Part shown: positions 1 through 9,358 of the stretch, one piece after another | How the letters are laid out: every line of letters begins with the position of its first letter | Numbering within the stretch: the stretch's first letter is position 1 | NCBI RefSeq assembly: GCF_019397265.1 | Contig: NZ_CP068985.1 | Span: forward strand, 4,010,501-4,074,500 | DNA from: Nonomuraea coxensis DSM 45129 | GTDB taxonomy: Bacteria; Actinomycetota; Actinomycetes; Streptosporangiales; Streptosporangiaceae | DNA: 64,000 nt | Direction of reading: 5' to 3' | Program-made: the position numbers and the translations under genes | Notes under the pieces: generated by a model | Seen by the model: only the letters and a program-made list of their open reading frames with translations | The model's database searches: none | Told to the model about the DNA's origin: nothing

Positions 1-307
1 GGACGCCGGCCAGCTCCAGCAGGCGCGGCGGGGGCGCGTACGCGCCGGCCGACAGCCGGCCGACCGTCAGGTGCGGGTGCTTGTCGCAGATGCGCACCAC
101 CAGGTCGTCGACCTGCTCGTTCGTCTGGGCGACGATCATCAGCGGCTCGCCGGTGGCCGCGAGGTGCGCCGCCGCGCGCACCACCAGCGTGGACTTGCCC
201 GCGCCCGGCGGGGAGTCCACGACCACGCCCCGGTGCCGGGGCAGGTCGGCCAGCACGTCCGCGATGACCTGCTCGGGGCTGGGCTCCTGGCCGGTGGTCA
301 CGACCAT
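1..307 (-). CDS. Dna2/UPF1-like superfamily 1 helicase, N-terminal fragment (gene runs off the window)
   Basis: Only about the first 101 residues are in the window. A Walker A motif (DSPPGAGKST, about residues 31-40) lies unusually close to the start. It is followed by MIVAQTNEQVDDL, which resembles motif Ia of UPF1/Dna2-type SF1B helicases (AxSNxAVD). The ATG at 307 overlaps the stop of the preceding gene; a GTG at 301 would give a 4-bp GTGA overlap like the other junction in this operon, so either start is possible. The expected role is ATP-driven unwinding or translocation on DNA or RNA. The short region before motif I suggests that any accessory domain is supplied by another protein, perhaps the 475-aa neighbour (inference). 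The family call rests on two motifs only. Confidence 0.72.
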   Translation of the reverse strand, partial: MVVTTGQEPSPEQVIADVLADLPRHRGVVVDSPPGAGKSTLVVRAAAHLAATGEPLMIVAQTNEQVDDLVVRICDKHPHLTVGRLSAGAYAPPPRLLELAGV

Positions 308-1725
308 TCCTCCTGGGCGTCCTCGTCGTCGGGCACGTACTGCTGGGGCGGCCCGCCGTGCGTCCACGGCGTGGCCTCGGCGTCGGGCAGGCCGGGCGAG
401 CCCTGGAAGTCGCCGGTGAGCGAGGTGTAGCAGACCCGCTCGCCGACGTCCGGCACCGACCCCGGCGCGGCCGTCTTCCCCCGCCCCATGCCCTTGGTGA
501 TCTTCACGGTGACCAGGCCCTCGTGCGCCTCGACCAGCTCGGCGCCCTGGGCGCGGCGCTCCGGGGTGCCGAGCGCCGTGCCGGGCGGCAGCAGCACCGG
601 GTCGTCGGTCTTGACGACGACCAGCGGGCGCAGCTTGCGCGAACGGCCCTCGCCCTCGGCGTTGTCGGGCACGGTCTCCACGACCTCGCCGGCGAACGCC
701 TCGCCGGTCAGCCGGTACTCGGCCATCACCAGCGGGTCGTCGTAGGCGCGCTGCACCTCGTAGGCGGCCTGGGCGCGCTCCATGCGGGCCAGCCGGGCCG
801 CGGCGGACACCGCGCCGTCCCTGCGGGGCTGCGGCGGGCCGCCCTCCGCGACGCTCTCGGCCATGGCGCTGAACGAGGCCCGGTCCTGCTCCCACCGCTG
901 CGCCACGCTCGCGCCCGGCTCCAGGCCCGCCAGCAGGTCGAGCGCCCGCCACATCAGCCGCCAGGTCGGCGCGAGCTGGGTGCGCAGCGCCTCCGTGACC
1001 CGTTCGGCCGACCCGCTCTCGATGGCCGGGGCCAGCACCTCGGCGTCGAACCCCGGATCGGTCGCCGGACCGGCGGGCGGCCACACCAGCGGGTCCTCGG
1101 CCTCCTCGCGCGGCCCCTCGGTGATCCACGCGACCAGCGACGCGAGGTTGCCGTCCTCCAGCCCGCTCTGCCCGCTCGCCCAGTGCCGGCCCAGCTCCTC
1201 CGTCGCGGCCAGCGTGAGCGACGACCCCGGGTACGCGGCCCGCTCGGCGAAGTACGTCAGCCACCGCCCGAGCAGCGGCACCGACTCCGGCACCGGGTAG
1301 GGGCCGTCGGCCCGGCGGAACCGGGTGGAACGGCCGAGCAGCCGGGCGAAGGCCACGCCGCCGGTGTTGGGCACGACGAGCTGCGGCGCGTCGAGCGCCC
1401 GCTCGTACGGGTCGCCGCCGCGCCGCTCGACCGTCTCGGTGTCGTGCACAAAGCTCTCGACGTACGGCAGCAGCACCCCGGCCAGCTCGGCCGCCCACGC
1501 GAAGCGCAGGTCGCGGTTGCGCGGCTGGGGCACCACGAGCAGGCGCGGCCGGTCGCGGTCGTCGCCGAGCATCGCGGCGAGCGGCGCGGCGGCCTCGCCG
1601 GACAGCCGCAGCGGCACGAACACCATCGGCCGCGCCGACAGATGACAGTGCCGCACGGTCGCGACCGGCTGGGCGATGCCCTCGTCCAGGGCCCGCAGCC
1701 GGGCCAGCGAGGTCAGCAGGCTCAC
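298..1725 (-). CDS. Unknown protein of nuclease-helicase operon (475 aa)
   Basis: I do not recognise this family. The GTG start at 1725 lies 3 nt after the stop of the upstream nuclease gene, and the end overlaps the helicase gene, so the two are almost certainly translationally coupled. There is no signal peptide or membrane segment. The first 300 residues are mixed alpha/beta without a familiar motif. The last 150 contain beta-rich, proline/glycine-punctuated stretches (around RPLVVVKTDDPVLLPPGTAL and GLVTVKITKGMG) that could form a small barrel, followed by an acidic tail. Because the helicase starts just before motif I, this C-terminal part may stand in for the 1B barrel usually built into Dna2/UPF1 helicases; this is inference only. 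Confidence 0.8.
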   Translation of the reverse strand: MSLLTSLARLRALDEGIAQPVATVRHCHLSARPMVFVPLRLSGEAAAPLAAMLGDDRDRPRLLVVPQPRNRDLRFAWAAELAGVLLPYVESFVHDTETVERRGGDPYERALDAPQLVVPNTGGVAFARLLGRSTRFRRADGPYPVPESVPLLGRWLTYFAERAAYPGSSLTLAATEELGRHWASGQSGLEDGNLASLVAWITEGPREEAEDPLVWPPAGPATDPGFDAEVLAPAIESGSAERVTEALRTQLAPTWRLMWRALDLLAGLEPGASVAQRWEQDRASFSAMAESVAEGGPPQPRRDGAVSAAARLARMERAQAAYEVQRAYDDPLVMAEYRLTGEAFAGEVVETVPDNAEGEGRSRKLRPLVVVKTDDPVLLPPGTALGTPERRAQGAELVEAHEGLVTVKITKGMGRGKTAAPGSVPDVGERVCYTSLTGDFQGSPGLPDAEATPWTHGGPPQQYVPDDEDAQEEWS

Positions 1726-1728
1726 TTG

Positions 1729-2889
1729 TCACACACTCCCGAGGCACTCCCTGCGCAGGCGCTCGGCGTTGCGCAGCAGCCGGGCGATCTCCTCCTGGCC
1801 CTCGGCCGGGTCGCGGGTGCCGTCGGCCAGGCCCAGGGCCTCGGCCACGGACGCCACCCCGCCGAGCTCGTCGCGCACCTGCCGGCCGAGCAGGTCGGAG
1901 GCGCCCTCCTGGCGGGCCTCGTCGCGGCAGAAGAAGCACAGGTCGCAGGTGGACAGGCACTCCGGCGCGTAGCGGGCGGTGGTGCGGCGCACCGCGTCGG
2001 CCAGCTCGGCGACCGGCCGCGTGGGGCGGCCGTCCTCGCCGGGGCGCAGGTCGAAGGTGAGGTCCTCGGGCAGGCCGGCCATCAGCCGGTCGAGGGTCGT
2101 CATGCGGGCGAGCTGGCGGCGCAGCACGGCGAGCTGGCGGCGCACGTCCACCAGGGAGGCGGCCGGGCGGTTGGCGAAGTTCTCGGGGCAGACCAGCACC
2201 ACGTCGTGGGAGACCCGCAGCGGGTCGTGGCCCAGCTCCTCCAGCAGGGCGCGCAGCGCCAGGACGTACACCGCGGCCTGCCGGGCCGCCGCGGCCACCG
2301 CCGACGGCTCGGCCTGCCCGTCGATCACCGCGAACGACTTGATCTCCACGATGTGGAAGCGCCCGCCGAGCTGGAACGCCACCACGTCGGGCTCCAGGAA
2401 GGCGGTGTGCCCGGCGATGGTGAGGGCGAGCAGCGGATGGTCGTAGAGCGTGCCCGCGTCGTCCTCGCCGCGCGCGGCCCGGTCGATCAGCGAGCGGGTG
2501 TGGGCGTGACGCAGGTGGGCGCCGGTCCTCGCGTCGGTGTTCTCGCCGACGTTCTGGACGTCGTGGTAGGCGACCTCGGCGACCGGCAGGCGCAGCAGCT
2601 CGCGCAGCATCCGCAGCAGCTCAGCGCAGCCGTCGGCCTTGACCAGCGCCTCGAAGGCGTTGCCGCGGGTGATCGCGAACGGCGACTGCCCGAACGGCGC
2701 GGGGAAGCCGAGATGGCGGGCGGCGGCGTCCTTGTCGAGACCGGCGCCGTCCATGAGGGCGCGGCGGGCGCAGCCGGGGTTGGCGGCGAGCGCCGCGATG
2801 GCGCGGGCGTCGTGGGGGCGCGGCGGCGTGGTGCCGCGCAGCGCGTCGAGCCGGTGCGCGGGATCGCCCTCGCGCTTCAAGCCGCTCAC
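1729..2889 (-). CDS. Cas4/AddB-like Fe-S PD-(D/E)XK nuclease
   Basis: This 386-aa protein has the complete signature of RecB-family nucleases with an iron-sulfur cluster. One Cys lies near the N-terminus (C40, NPGC). RGNAFE (about 75-80) fits the first RecB motif. LEPDVV (D168) followed by HIVEIKS (E182, K184) makes the PD-(D/E)XK site. RQAAVY (Q204, Y208) is the Q-x3-Y motif. A cluster C311-x3-C315-x2-C318-x2-C321 near the C-terminus would complete a 4Fe-4S site with C40, as in Cas4, AddB and Dna2. The GTG start overlaps the upstream stop (GTGA). No CRISPR array or cas1/cas2 is nearby, and the helicase two genes downstream makes a Dna2- or AddAB-like end-processing role more likely than CRISPR adaptation. 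Confidence 0.8.
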   Translation of the reverse strand: MSGLKREGDPAHRLDALRGTTPPRPHDARAIAALAANPGCARRALMDGAGLDKDAAARHLGFPAPFGQSPFAITRGNAFEALVKADGCAELLRMLRELLRLPVAEVAYHDVQNVGENTDARTGAHLRHAHTRSLIDRAARGEDDAGTLYDHPLLALTIAGHTAFLEPDVVAFQLGGRFHIVEIKSFAVIDGQAEPSAVAAAARQAAVYVLALRALLEELGHDPLRVSHDVVLVCPENFANRPAASLVDVRRQLAVLRRQLARMTTLDRLMAGLPEDLTFDLRPGEDGRPTRPVAELADAVRRTTARYAPECLSTCDLCFFCRDEARQEGASDLLGRQVRDELGGVASVAEALGLADGTRDPAEGQEEIARLLRNAERLRRECLGSV

Positions 2890-3659
2890 GTGGCGTACTC
2901 CTTCTTGATCGTGCTCAGCGTAGCGGCGCCGAACAGCCGGGCGACGTCATCAAGCTGCCGCGCGGCGCGTCGGGCCAGCTCGGCGCGGTCGCGCGTGTCG
3001 CGCGGGGCGTGCACGGCCAGCTCGGCGCGGGCCGCCGCGACCACCCGGTCCGGGTCGGGAGGGCCGAGCGAGCCGTCGGTGGCGCCGGGGATGTTCCTGG
3101 CCATGCGCAGGAGTAACCGGCCCGCGCGCGGATCGGCGTGCTCGCGCCCGGCCACGGCGATCGCGCAGGTCAGGAAGTCGACGCGGGGGCTGAGCGGCCC
3201 GACCACGCGCCGCTCCAGCGGCCAGGTGCTCAGCGTGAGCAGGCCGCGGGCGGGGGAGAGGCGGTCGGTCAGCGCGGCGCACAGATAGTACGGCCGCCCG
3301 TACGGCGCCGACCGGAACGAGCGCTCCTCGTCCCTGCGCAGGCTGGTGAGCTGGGCGCTGCGGATCGTGCCGCCGAGGAACGCCTCGCTGACCGCCACCA
3401 CCAGGCGCGGCTGGGCGGTCGCGCCGAGCAGCCGCAGCCCCTGGTGGACCTGCTCACGGACGGTGACCAGCGGGGCCGTCTTCGCCGCGGGCTCCTCGGG
3501 CTGCTCGCCGCCCACCAGGGCGTCCCAGGCCCGCTCGGCGGCGCGCAGCTCGGCCCGCAGGCCGCGGGCGGCGCCGCCGTCCCGTGCGCGCATGGCCCTG
3601 CGCACGCCGGCCCGCAGCTCGTCGATCCGCCGTTCGAGCTCGTCCAGCCGGTCACTCAT
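2886..3659 (-). CDS. Unknown protein, first gene of nuclease-helicase operon (257 aa)
   Basis: Unrecognised cytoplasmic protein. From about residue 3 to 50 it has heptad-like charged helix (DRLDELERRIDELRAG onward), probably a short coiled coil. A middle segment (about 85-135) with alternating hydrophobic and basic residues could be a winged-helix fold, but I cannot prove it. The reading frame stays open upstream to 3818, but ATG 3659 is preferred: the upstream stretch is lower in GC, contains the divergent promoter space, and the extension would overlap the start of the plus-strand gene at 3798. The stop overlaps the nuclease GTG by 4 bp, tying this protein to the nuclease and helicase. Confidence 0.75.
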   Translation of the reverse strand: MSDRLDELERRIDELRAGVRRAMRARDGGAARGLRAELRAAERAWDALVGGEQPEEPAAKTAPLVTVREQVHQGLRLLGATAQPRLVVAVSEAFLGGTIRSAQLTSLRRDEERSFRSAPYGRPYYLCAALTDRLSPARGLLTLSTWPLERRVVGPLSPRVDFLTCAIAVAGREHADPRAGRLLLRMARNIPGATDGSLGPPDPDRVVAAARAELAVHAPRDTRDRAELARRAARQLDDVARLFGAATLSTIKKEYAT

Positions 3660-3797
3660 GTGCGCGAGCGTACCAACAGTCCCAGCATTTTCCAGTAAAT
3701 TCGCGGCAGTTCCGAAATCTACTTCGTAAAGGGGACGGGACTGTATCTTCCGATCAGCGCCGAATAAGGGGCCGGTCAACAGGGGACACTGGACCCT

Positions 3798-4250
3798 GTG
3801 AGCCGTGGGTTGCGTCATCTGCTGGGCGCCGTCGCCGGGCTGGCGGCCCTCGCCCCCGTCTACTACCTCACCGAGGCGGGCGCGCGGGCGCTGCGCGCGG
3901 GCACCGTGGCCGCCGGGCCGTCGCCCGCCGGCCTCGGCTGCCTCATGGCGGTGGCGGCGATCGTCGCGCTGCTCGCCGCCTGGCCGCCGGCGGCCCTGTC
4001 CTGCGGCCTGCCGCTGGCGGCCGTGGGCACGCTGTTCGCGCTCGACGCCTCCGGCGCCATCGCCGCCGCGGCCACCCTCCCGTACGCCGGCGGCCTGCCC
4101 TGGACCCGGCCCGGCGCCGTGCTCTGGGCGGAGGCGGCCGAGCCGCCCGGCGCCCTCGCCGGGCTCACCGGCCTCTACGCGCTCATCGGCGTCCTCCTCG
4201 TGCTCTCGGCGCTGCTCCCGCGCCGTCGGCGATCTATCCTGGGCCCGTGA
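3798..4250 (+). CDS. Small membrane protein upstream of TetR regulator
   Basis: A 150-aa protein with about four hydrophobic segments (roughly residues 8-24, 44-62, 67-88 and 122-140) and an Arg-rich C-terminus (PRRRRS), consistent with an inner-membrane protein whose tail faces the cytoplasm. No enzymatic motif is visible and the family is not recognised. The start is GTG 3798. The stop TGA (4248-4250) overlaps the GTG of the TetR gene, so both are probably made from one transcript divergent from the nuclease operon. The TetR protein may control this gene; that is inference from position. Confidence 0.75.
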   Translation: MSRGLRHLLGAVAGLAALAPVYYLTEAGARALRAGTVAAGPSPAGLGCLMAVAAIVALLAAWPPAALSCGLPLAAVGTLFALDASGAIAAAATLPYAGGLPWTRPGAVLWAEAAEPPGALAGLTGLYALIGVLLVLSALLPRRRRSILGP

Positions 4251-4823
4251 GCGGACGCGACCCCGACCGGCGCAGGGCGCTGCTCGACGCCGCCGACCGC
4301 GCCATCGCCGCCGAGGGCCCCGACGTGTCGATGGCCGCCATCGCCGCCGCCGCGGGCGTCACCAAGCCCATCCTCTACCGCCACTTCGGCGACAGGAGCG
4401 GCCTGTACGAAGCCCTCGCCGACCGCCACGTGCGCACCGTGATCGCCCAGCTCCGGCCGCGGTTCGCCGCGGGGGGCGGCGGCCTGCGCGCCCGCGCGAC
4501 CGCCACCATCACCGCCTACCTCGACCTCGTCTCCGCCAACCTCAACCTCTACCGCTTCCTGTTCCACCGCGCCGGGCCCGAGGACGCCCGCACCCGCTCC
4601 CGCGTCACCTCCCTGGTCCGCAGCCTCGGCGAGGAGCTGGGCGGCGTGCTCGCCGCCGAAGGGGTGGTGCCCGACCCGGTGCGGGCGCAGGTGCTCGGGC
4701 ACGCCTTCGTCGGCATGGTGCAGACCACCGGCGACTGGTGGCTCGACCAGCCCGGCCTCGACCGCGACGAGGTGGTGGAGAGCCTGGTGGACGTCATCAC
4801 GTCCGCCGTCACCGGGCCGGTGC

Positions 4824-5909
<1,086 letters not shown>

Positions 5910-5918
5910 CGCATTTTC

Positions 5919-6899
5919 TCAGCCGGGCTCGCGCAGCATCCGCAGCAGGTCCCACTCGGTCTCGCAGACCCGCCGTCCGATCGCCGCCAGCTCCACCGAC
6001 CTGGCCCCGCCGCGCAGGTGCCGCATGGTCTGCATGACGCAGATGACGCCCCACTTGAGCACGCCGAACGTCTCCCACCAGCGCAGCGCGTCGCGGTCCA
6101 CCTTCGCGCCGCCCGCCTCCTCGTAGGCCGCGATCAGCTCGTCGTAGCCGCCGAACCCGCCGACGGGCAGCGGCGAGCCGAACCGCCACGCCTTCACGCA
6201 CAGCCACCCCAGGTCCTCCAGGGGGTCGCCGGCGTGGGCCAGCTCCCAGTCGAGCACGGCCCGCACGCCCTCAGGCCCGACGATGAGGTTGCCGTTGCGG
6301 AAGTCGCCGTGCACCACCGAGGGCGGCCCGGCGGGCGGGCGGGACGCGGCCAGCCGCCGCAACGCCAGCTCGAACACCGGGTGCGGCTCGCCCAGCAGGT
6401 CGAGCACGTCCCGCCAGCGCGCCAGCGGGTCGGCGCCGGGGTCGGCGTCGGGGGGCAGGCTGGACAGCGGCATCCGGTGCACGGCGGCCAGCGCCCGCCC
6501 GCACTGGGCGGCCAGCAGCGGCCGGGCGGCGGCGTAGGCGTCGTCGCGCAGGATCCTGCGCGGGATCGTCTCCCCGTCCACCCGCTCCATCAGCACGTAC
6601 GGCACCCCGCCCGCCGACCCGTCGGCCACGACCCGCGGCACCGGCACGCCGGCCCCGGCCGCCGCCCGCATGAGCCGCGCCTCCGCCTCCAGCGTGGTGC
6701 CCGCCTCCCCGGCGCCGCCGGGCGAGTCGAGCCGCAGCACCAGCTCGTGCCGCTCGCCGCCGGGCGCGGCGACGTCCAGGGCCCACGTCTCCCGCGACGC
6801 GCCGCCGGGGAGCCGTACCCGGTGGGGGAGCGCGGCCTCCGGGCCGAACACCTCCGCCACCACGTCCGCCACCACGGCGGCCACCGTGTCGCCGCTCAC
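5919..6899 (-). CDS. APH-like small-molecule kinase paired with acyl-CoA dehydrogenase
   Basis: 326-aa aminoglycoside-phosphotransferase-fold kinase. VHGDFRNGNLIV holds the catalytic Asp and the metal-binding Asn of the HxDxxxxN loop, and VLDWELAHAGDP the DxD-like metal site. The nucleotide-binding N-lobe includes RETWALDV and LVLRLDSP. The GTG at 6899 overlaps the acyl-CoA dehydrogenase stop (GTGA). This pairing corresponds to the kinase plus dehydrogenase domains fused in ACAD10/ACAD11, and to the Lva system for 4-hydroxy acids, where the kinase phosphorylates a hydroxyacyl-CoA before elimination. Antibiotic resistance is therefore an unlikely role. The substrate is inferred from known relatives. 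Confidence 0.85.
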   Translation of the reverse strand: MSGDTVAAVVADVVAEVFGPEAALPHRVRLPGGASRETWALDVAAPGGERHELVLRLDSPGGAGEAGTTLEAEARLMRAAAGAGVPVPRVVADGSAGGVPYVLMERVDGETIPRRILRDDAYAAARPLLAAQCGRALAAVHRMPLSSLPPDADPGADPLARWRDVLDLLGEPHPVFELALRRLAASRPPAGPPSVVHGDFRNGNLIVGPEGVRAVLDWELAHAGDPLEDLGWLCVKAWRFGSPLPVGGFGGYDELIAAYEEAGGAKVDRDALRWWETFGVLKWGVICVMQTMRHLRGGARSVELAAIGRRVCETEWDLLRMLREPG

Positions 6900-8086
6900 C
6901 GGAGCCCGAACTCCCAGTTGCCGCCGGCCGCGTACGAGCCCAGGATGCGCCGGCCGACCGAGTCGATGTGCACCTCGTCGGGGCCGTCGTAGATGCGCCC
7001 GGCCCGCGCGTGCCGGTACATCCGGTCGAGCGGCGTGTCGCCCGTCAGCCCGGCCGCCCCGTGCACCTGGATGGCCCGGTCGATGACGTTGTGCAGCATC
7101 CGCGCGCCGACGACCTTGATCGCGCCGATCTCCACGCGGGCGTCGGAGCCGGCGTCGATCGCCTCGGCGGCGTTGAGCGTGAGCAGCCGGGCCGACTGGA
7201 TCTCGGCGTAGGAGTCGAACACGTGCTGGCGCATGAGCTGCTTCTTCGCCAGCGGCTCGCCGAACGCCGTGCGCTCGTGCAGCCGCCGGCACATCAGGTC
7301 GAAGGCCCGCTGCGCCTGCCCGAGCCAGCGCATGCAGTGGAAGATGCGCCCCGGCCCGAGGCGCTTCTGCGCGATGACGAACCCGCGGCCCCGCTCGCCG
7401 AGCAGGTTGGAGGCGGGCACCCGGACGTTGTCGTAGCGCACCTCGCAGTGCGCGCCGTCCAGGCCGAGCACGGGCGTGTCGCGCACGATCGTGTAGCCCG
7501 GCGTGTCGGTCGGCACGAGGATCATGGAGAAGGCCAGGTGCGGCGGCGCGTCGGGCTCGGTGCGGCACATCACGGTCGTGTACGCCGCCCGCGAGGCCCC
7601 GGTGGTGAACCACTTGTGCCCGTTGATCACCCATTCGTCCCCGTCGAGCACGGCGCTCGTCCGGATCTGGGTGGGGTCGGAGCTGGAGACGCCCGGCTCC
7701 GTCATGGCGAAGCTGGGCGAGATCTCGCCGCGCACCAGCGGCTCCAGGTAGCGCTCGCGCTGCTCGGGCGAGGCGTGCTCGTGCAGCATGAGGGAGTCCT
7801 GGAGGGTGTACGTGCCGAGCGCGATCTGGCCGAACTCGCTGCGTCCCTGCACCTCGTTGACGTAGACGTAGTCGAGGAACGGCAGCCCGCCGCCGCCCAG
7901 CTCACGCGGGTGGCCGAGCGCCCACAGGCCCTCCTTCTTCGCCGCGGCCCGCAGGTCCGCGAGTGCCGCCTCGGCGGCGGGCCCGCCTTCGTGCAGCACC
8001 GGCTCTGCGGGCTCGACCCGCTCGGTCATGAACGCATGGACGGCGTCGCGGACGGGCCGGACGCTCGCGGGCACGGCGAAGCTCAT
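6896..8086 (-). CDS. Acyl-CoA dehydrogenase, ACAD10/11-like
   Basis: 396 aa, full length for the family. The FAD/substrate stretch (FAMTEPGVSSSDPTQI, WVINGHKWFTTGA), the arginine-containing dimer region and the C-terminal QVHGAAGLTGDTPLDRMYR followed by IYDGPDEVH are all present. The DGPDEVH ending is characteristic of the ACAD10/11 branch rather than short- or medium-chain dehydrogenases. It should oxidise, or after substrate phosphorylation dephospho-eliminate, a CoA thioester using FAD. It is translationally coupled to the downstream kinase gene. The start ATG 8086 gives the usual N-terminal helix; an overlapping out-of-frame ATG lies at 8090. Confidence 0.92.
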   Translation of the reverse strand: MSFAVPASVRPVRDAVHAFMTERVEPAEPVLHEGGPAAEAALADLRAAAKKEGLWALGHPRELGGGGLPFLDYVYVNEVQGRSEFGQIALGTYTLQDSLMLHEHASPEQRERYLEPLVRGEISPSFAMTEPGVSSSDPTQIRTSAVLDGDEWVINGHKWFTTGASRAAYTTVMCRTEPDAPPHLAFSMILVPTDTPGYTIVRDTPVLGLDGAHCEVRYDNVRVPASNLLGERGRGFVIAQKRLGPGRIFHCMRWLGQAQRAFDLMCRRLHERTAFGEPLAKKQLMRQHVFDSYAEIQSARLLTLNAAEAIDAGSDARVEIGAIKVVGARMLHNVIDRAIQVHGAAGLTGDTPLDRMYRHARAGRIYDGPDEVHIDSVGRRILGSYAAGGNWEFGLR

Positions 8087-8137
8087 GCATGGATCTCAGC
8101 GGAATATCGTTGCCCAGTCAACGGTCAGGACGACGGT

Positions 8138-8920
8138 TCAGGGCAGCCAGCTCACCTTGCCGCGCAGGAAGGCGTACCCGACGAAGGCCACCGCGTCGAT
8201 GAGCGTGTGCGCCACGATCAGCGGCATCGTCCGCCCCCACCGCTGGTAGGCCCGGCCGAACACCACGCCCATCACCACGTTCCCGACGAACCCGCCGAAC
8301 CCCTGATACAGGTGGTACGACCCCCGCAGCAGCGACGACACCACGACCGCCCGCCACGGCGACCAGCCGGCTTGCCCCAGCCGGTGCAGCAGGTAGCCGG
8401 CGACCAGCACCTCCTCCAGCACGCCGTTCTGCGCCGCGGCCAGCAGCAGCACCGGCACCTGCCACCACACCTCCGGCAGCGCGCCGGGCACGACGGTGAG
8501 GTTGATCCCGACGGCCTGCACCGCCAGGTAGAACGCCAGCCCGCTGCCGCCGATCAGCGCCGCGAGCGCCGCGCCGCGCAGCAGGTCGCGGCGCGGCTCG
8601 CGCAGGTCGGCGCCGATCGTGCGCAGCGACTCGCCGGAACGCGCCAGCAGGTACGCCACCAGCCCGACCGGCGCCACCGCGATCGCGATCTGGGCGAGCT
8701 GCAGCGACAGGTCCAGCCACGGCCGCCCGGGGGCCATCGAGCCGACGAGCACGGCCTGCTGGCTCTTCAGCTCCTTCGGCGCGGTGAGCGCCCCGACCAG
8801 CCGGATGAGCGCGATGAGCCCGCTCGCGCCGAGCGAGACCGACATCACGACGAAGATCTCGGCCCCGATGAGCCGGGGCGTGAGTGCCGGGACGGCCGCG
8901 GGTGGCGACTGAGTGCTCAT
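8138..8920 (-). CDS. CPBP-family intramembrane glutamic endopeptidase (CAAX/bacteriocin-processing type)
   Basis: 260-aa polytopic membrane protein with about seven hydrophobic segments. The conserved motifs are in order: NGVLEEVLVAGYLL (EE pair of motif 1), SSLLRGSYHLYQG (motif 2, Arg and His) and PLIVAHTLIDAV (motif 3, His). The usual Arg of EExxxR is replaced here (EEVLVAG), a variant to note. The family cleaves membrane-embedded substrates or protects against bacteriocins; the substrate cannot be told. ATG 8920. It is separated by only 51 bp from the dehydrogenase start, so it may be cotranscribed with it. Confidence 0.88.
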   Translation of the reverse strand: MSTQSPPAAVPALTPRLIGAEIFVVMSVSLGASGLIALIRLVGALTAPKELKSQQAVLVGSMAPGRPWLDLSLQLAQIAIAVAPVGLVAYLLARSGESLRTIGADLREPRRDLLRGAALAALIGGSGLAFYLAVQAVGINLTVVPGALPEVWWQVPVLLLAAAQNGVLEEVLVAGYLLHRLGQAGWSPWRAVVVSSLLRGSYHLYQGFGGFVGNVVMGVVFGRAYQRWGRTMPLIVAHTLIDAVAFVGYAFLRGKVSWLP

Positions 8921-8988
8921 GAGCGCAGATTAGCCGCACCCCTCATCGGACCCGGATAAAGGGCTTAGGCGTGTGCTAGAAGGAATCC

Positions 8989-9348
8989 ATGACGCGAACC
9001 GGATCGCCCGCGGGTCCCCACGACGTCCCCGCGGCCGCGCAGCTCGTGGCCGCGGTCCGCGACTTCCTCCAGAGCGACGTGCTGCCGGCCGTGGACGGGC
9101 GCACGCGCTTCCACACCCGGGTCGCGATCAACGTGCTCGGCATGGTGGAGCGGGAGATCGAGCTGGGCCCGGCCCAGGCGGAGGAGCACGCCGCCCGCCT
9201 GGCCGCCCTCGGCGTGGCCGGCGACGCCGAGCTGGCCGCCGCCGTCCGCGACGGCGGCCTGCCCGACGACCACGCGCTGGTGAGCGCGCTGGAGCAGGCG
9301 GTGCGGGCGAAGCTGGAGGTCGCCAACCCCGCCTATCTCGGGGACTGA
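8989..9348 (+). CDS. DUF6285 domain protein
   Basis: 119-aa soluble, mostly helical protein. Its features (DVPAAAQLVAAVRDFLQ near the N-terminus, RFHTRVAINVLGMVEREIELG in the middle, VANPAYLGD at the end) match the small family that sits beside APH-like kinase and acyl-CoA dehydrogenase genes in actinobacteria and proteobacteria. Molecular function is unknown. An AAGGA ribosome site lies 5 nt before ATG 8989. It is divergent from the CPBP/dehydrogenase/kinase set, but the family association suggests a role in the same acyl-CoA pathway. Confidence 0.8.
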   Translation: MTRTGSPAGPHDVPAAAQLVAAVRDFLQSDVLPAVDGRTRFHTRVAINVLGMVEREIELGPAQAEEHAARLAALGVAGDAELAAAVRDGGLPDDHALVSALEQAVRAKLEVANPAYLGD

Positions 9349-9358
9349 CCGGCGGGGG

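Noticed and set aside
1729..2889. CRISPR-associated Cas4
   Set aside because: Motifs fit Cas4-like nucleases, but no repeats, cas1, cas2 or effector genes are in the window; the helicase context favours a repair-type system.
358..3288. 976-codon plus-strand open frame opposite the nuclease operon
   Set aside because: It is the antisense of three well-supported minus-strand genes, is Arg/Gly/His-rich without domains, and arises from high-GC third positions. The same applies to the long antisense frames opposite gcvP, the subtilase, the sigma gene and the mannose-1-P guanylyltransferase gene.
3676..3744. Separated inverted repeat ACAGTCCC/GGGACTGT upstream of the nuclease operon
   Set aside because: The 8-bp arms are 53 bp apart, so hairpin or single operator is doubtful; not listed as a feature, though two half-sites for a regulator remain possible.
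5919..6899. Aminoglycoside resistance gene
   Set aside because: The APH fold is clear but overlap with an ACAD10/11-type dehydrogenase points to acyl-CoA metabolism.
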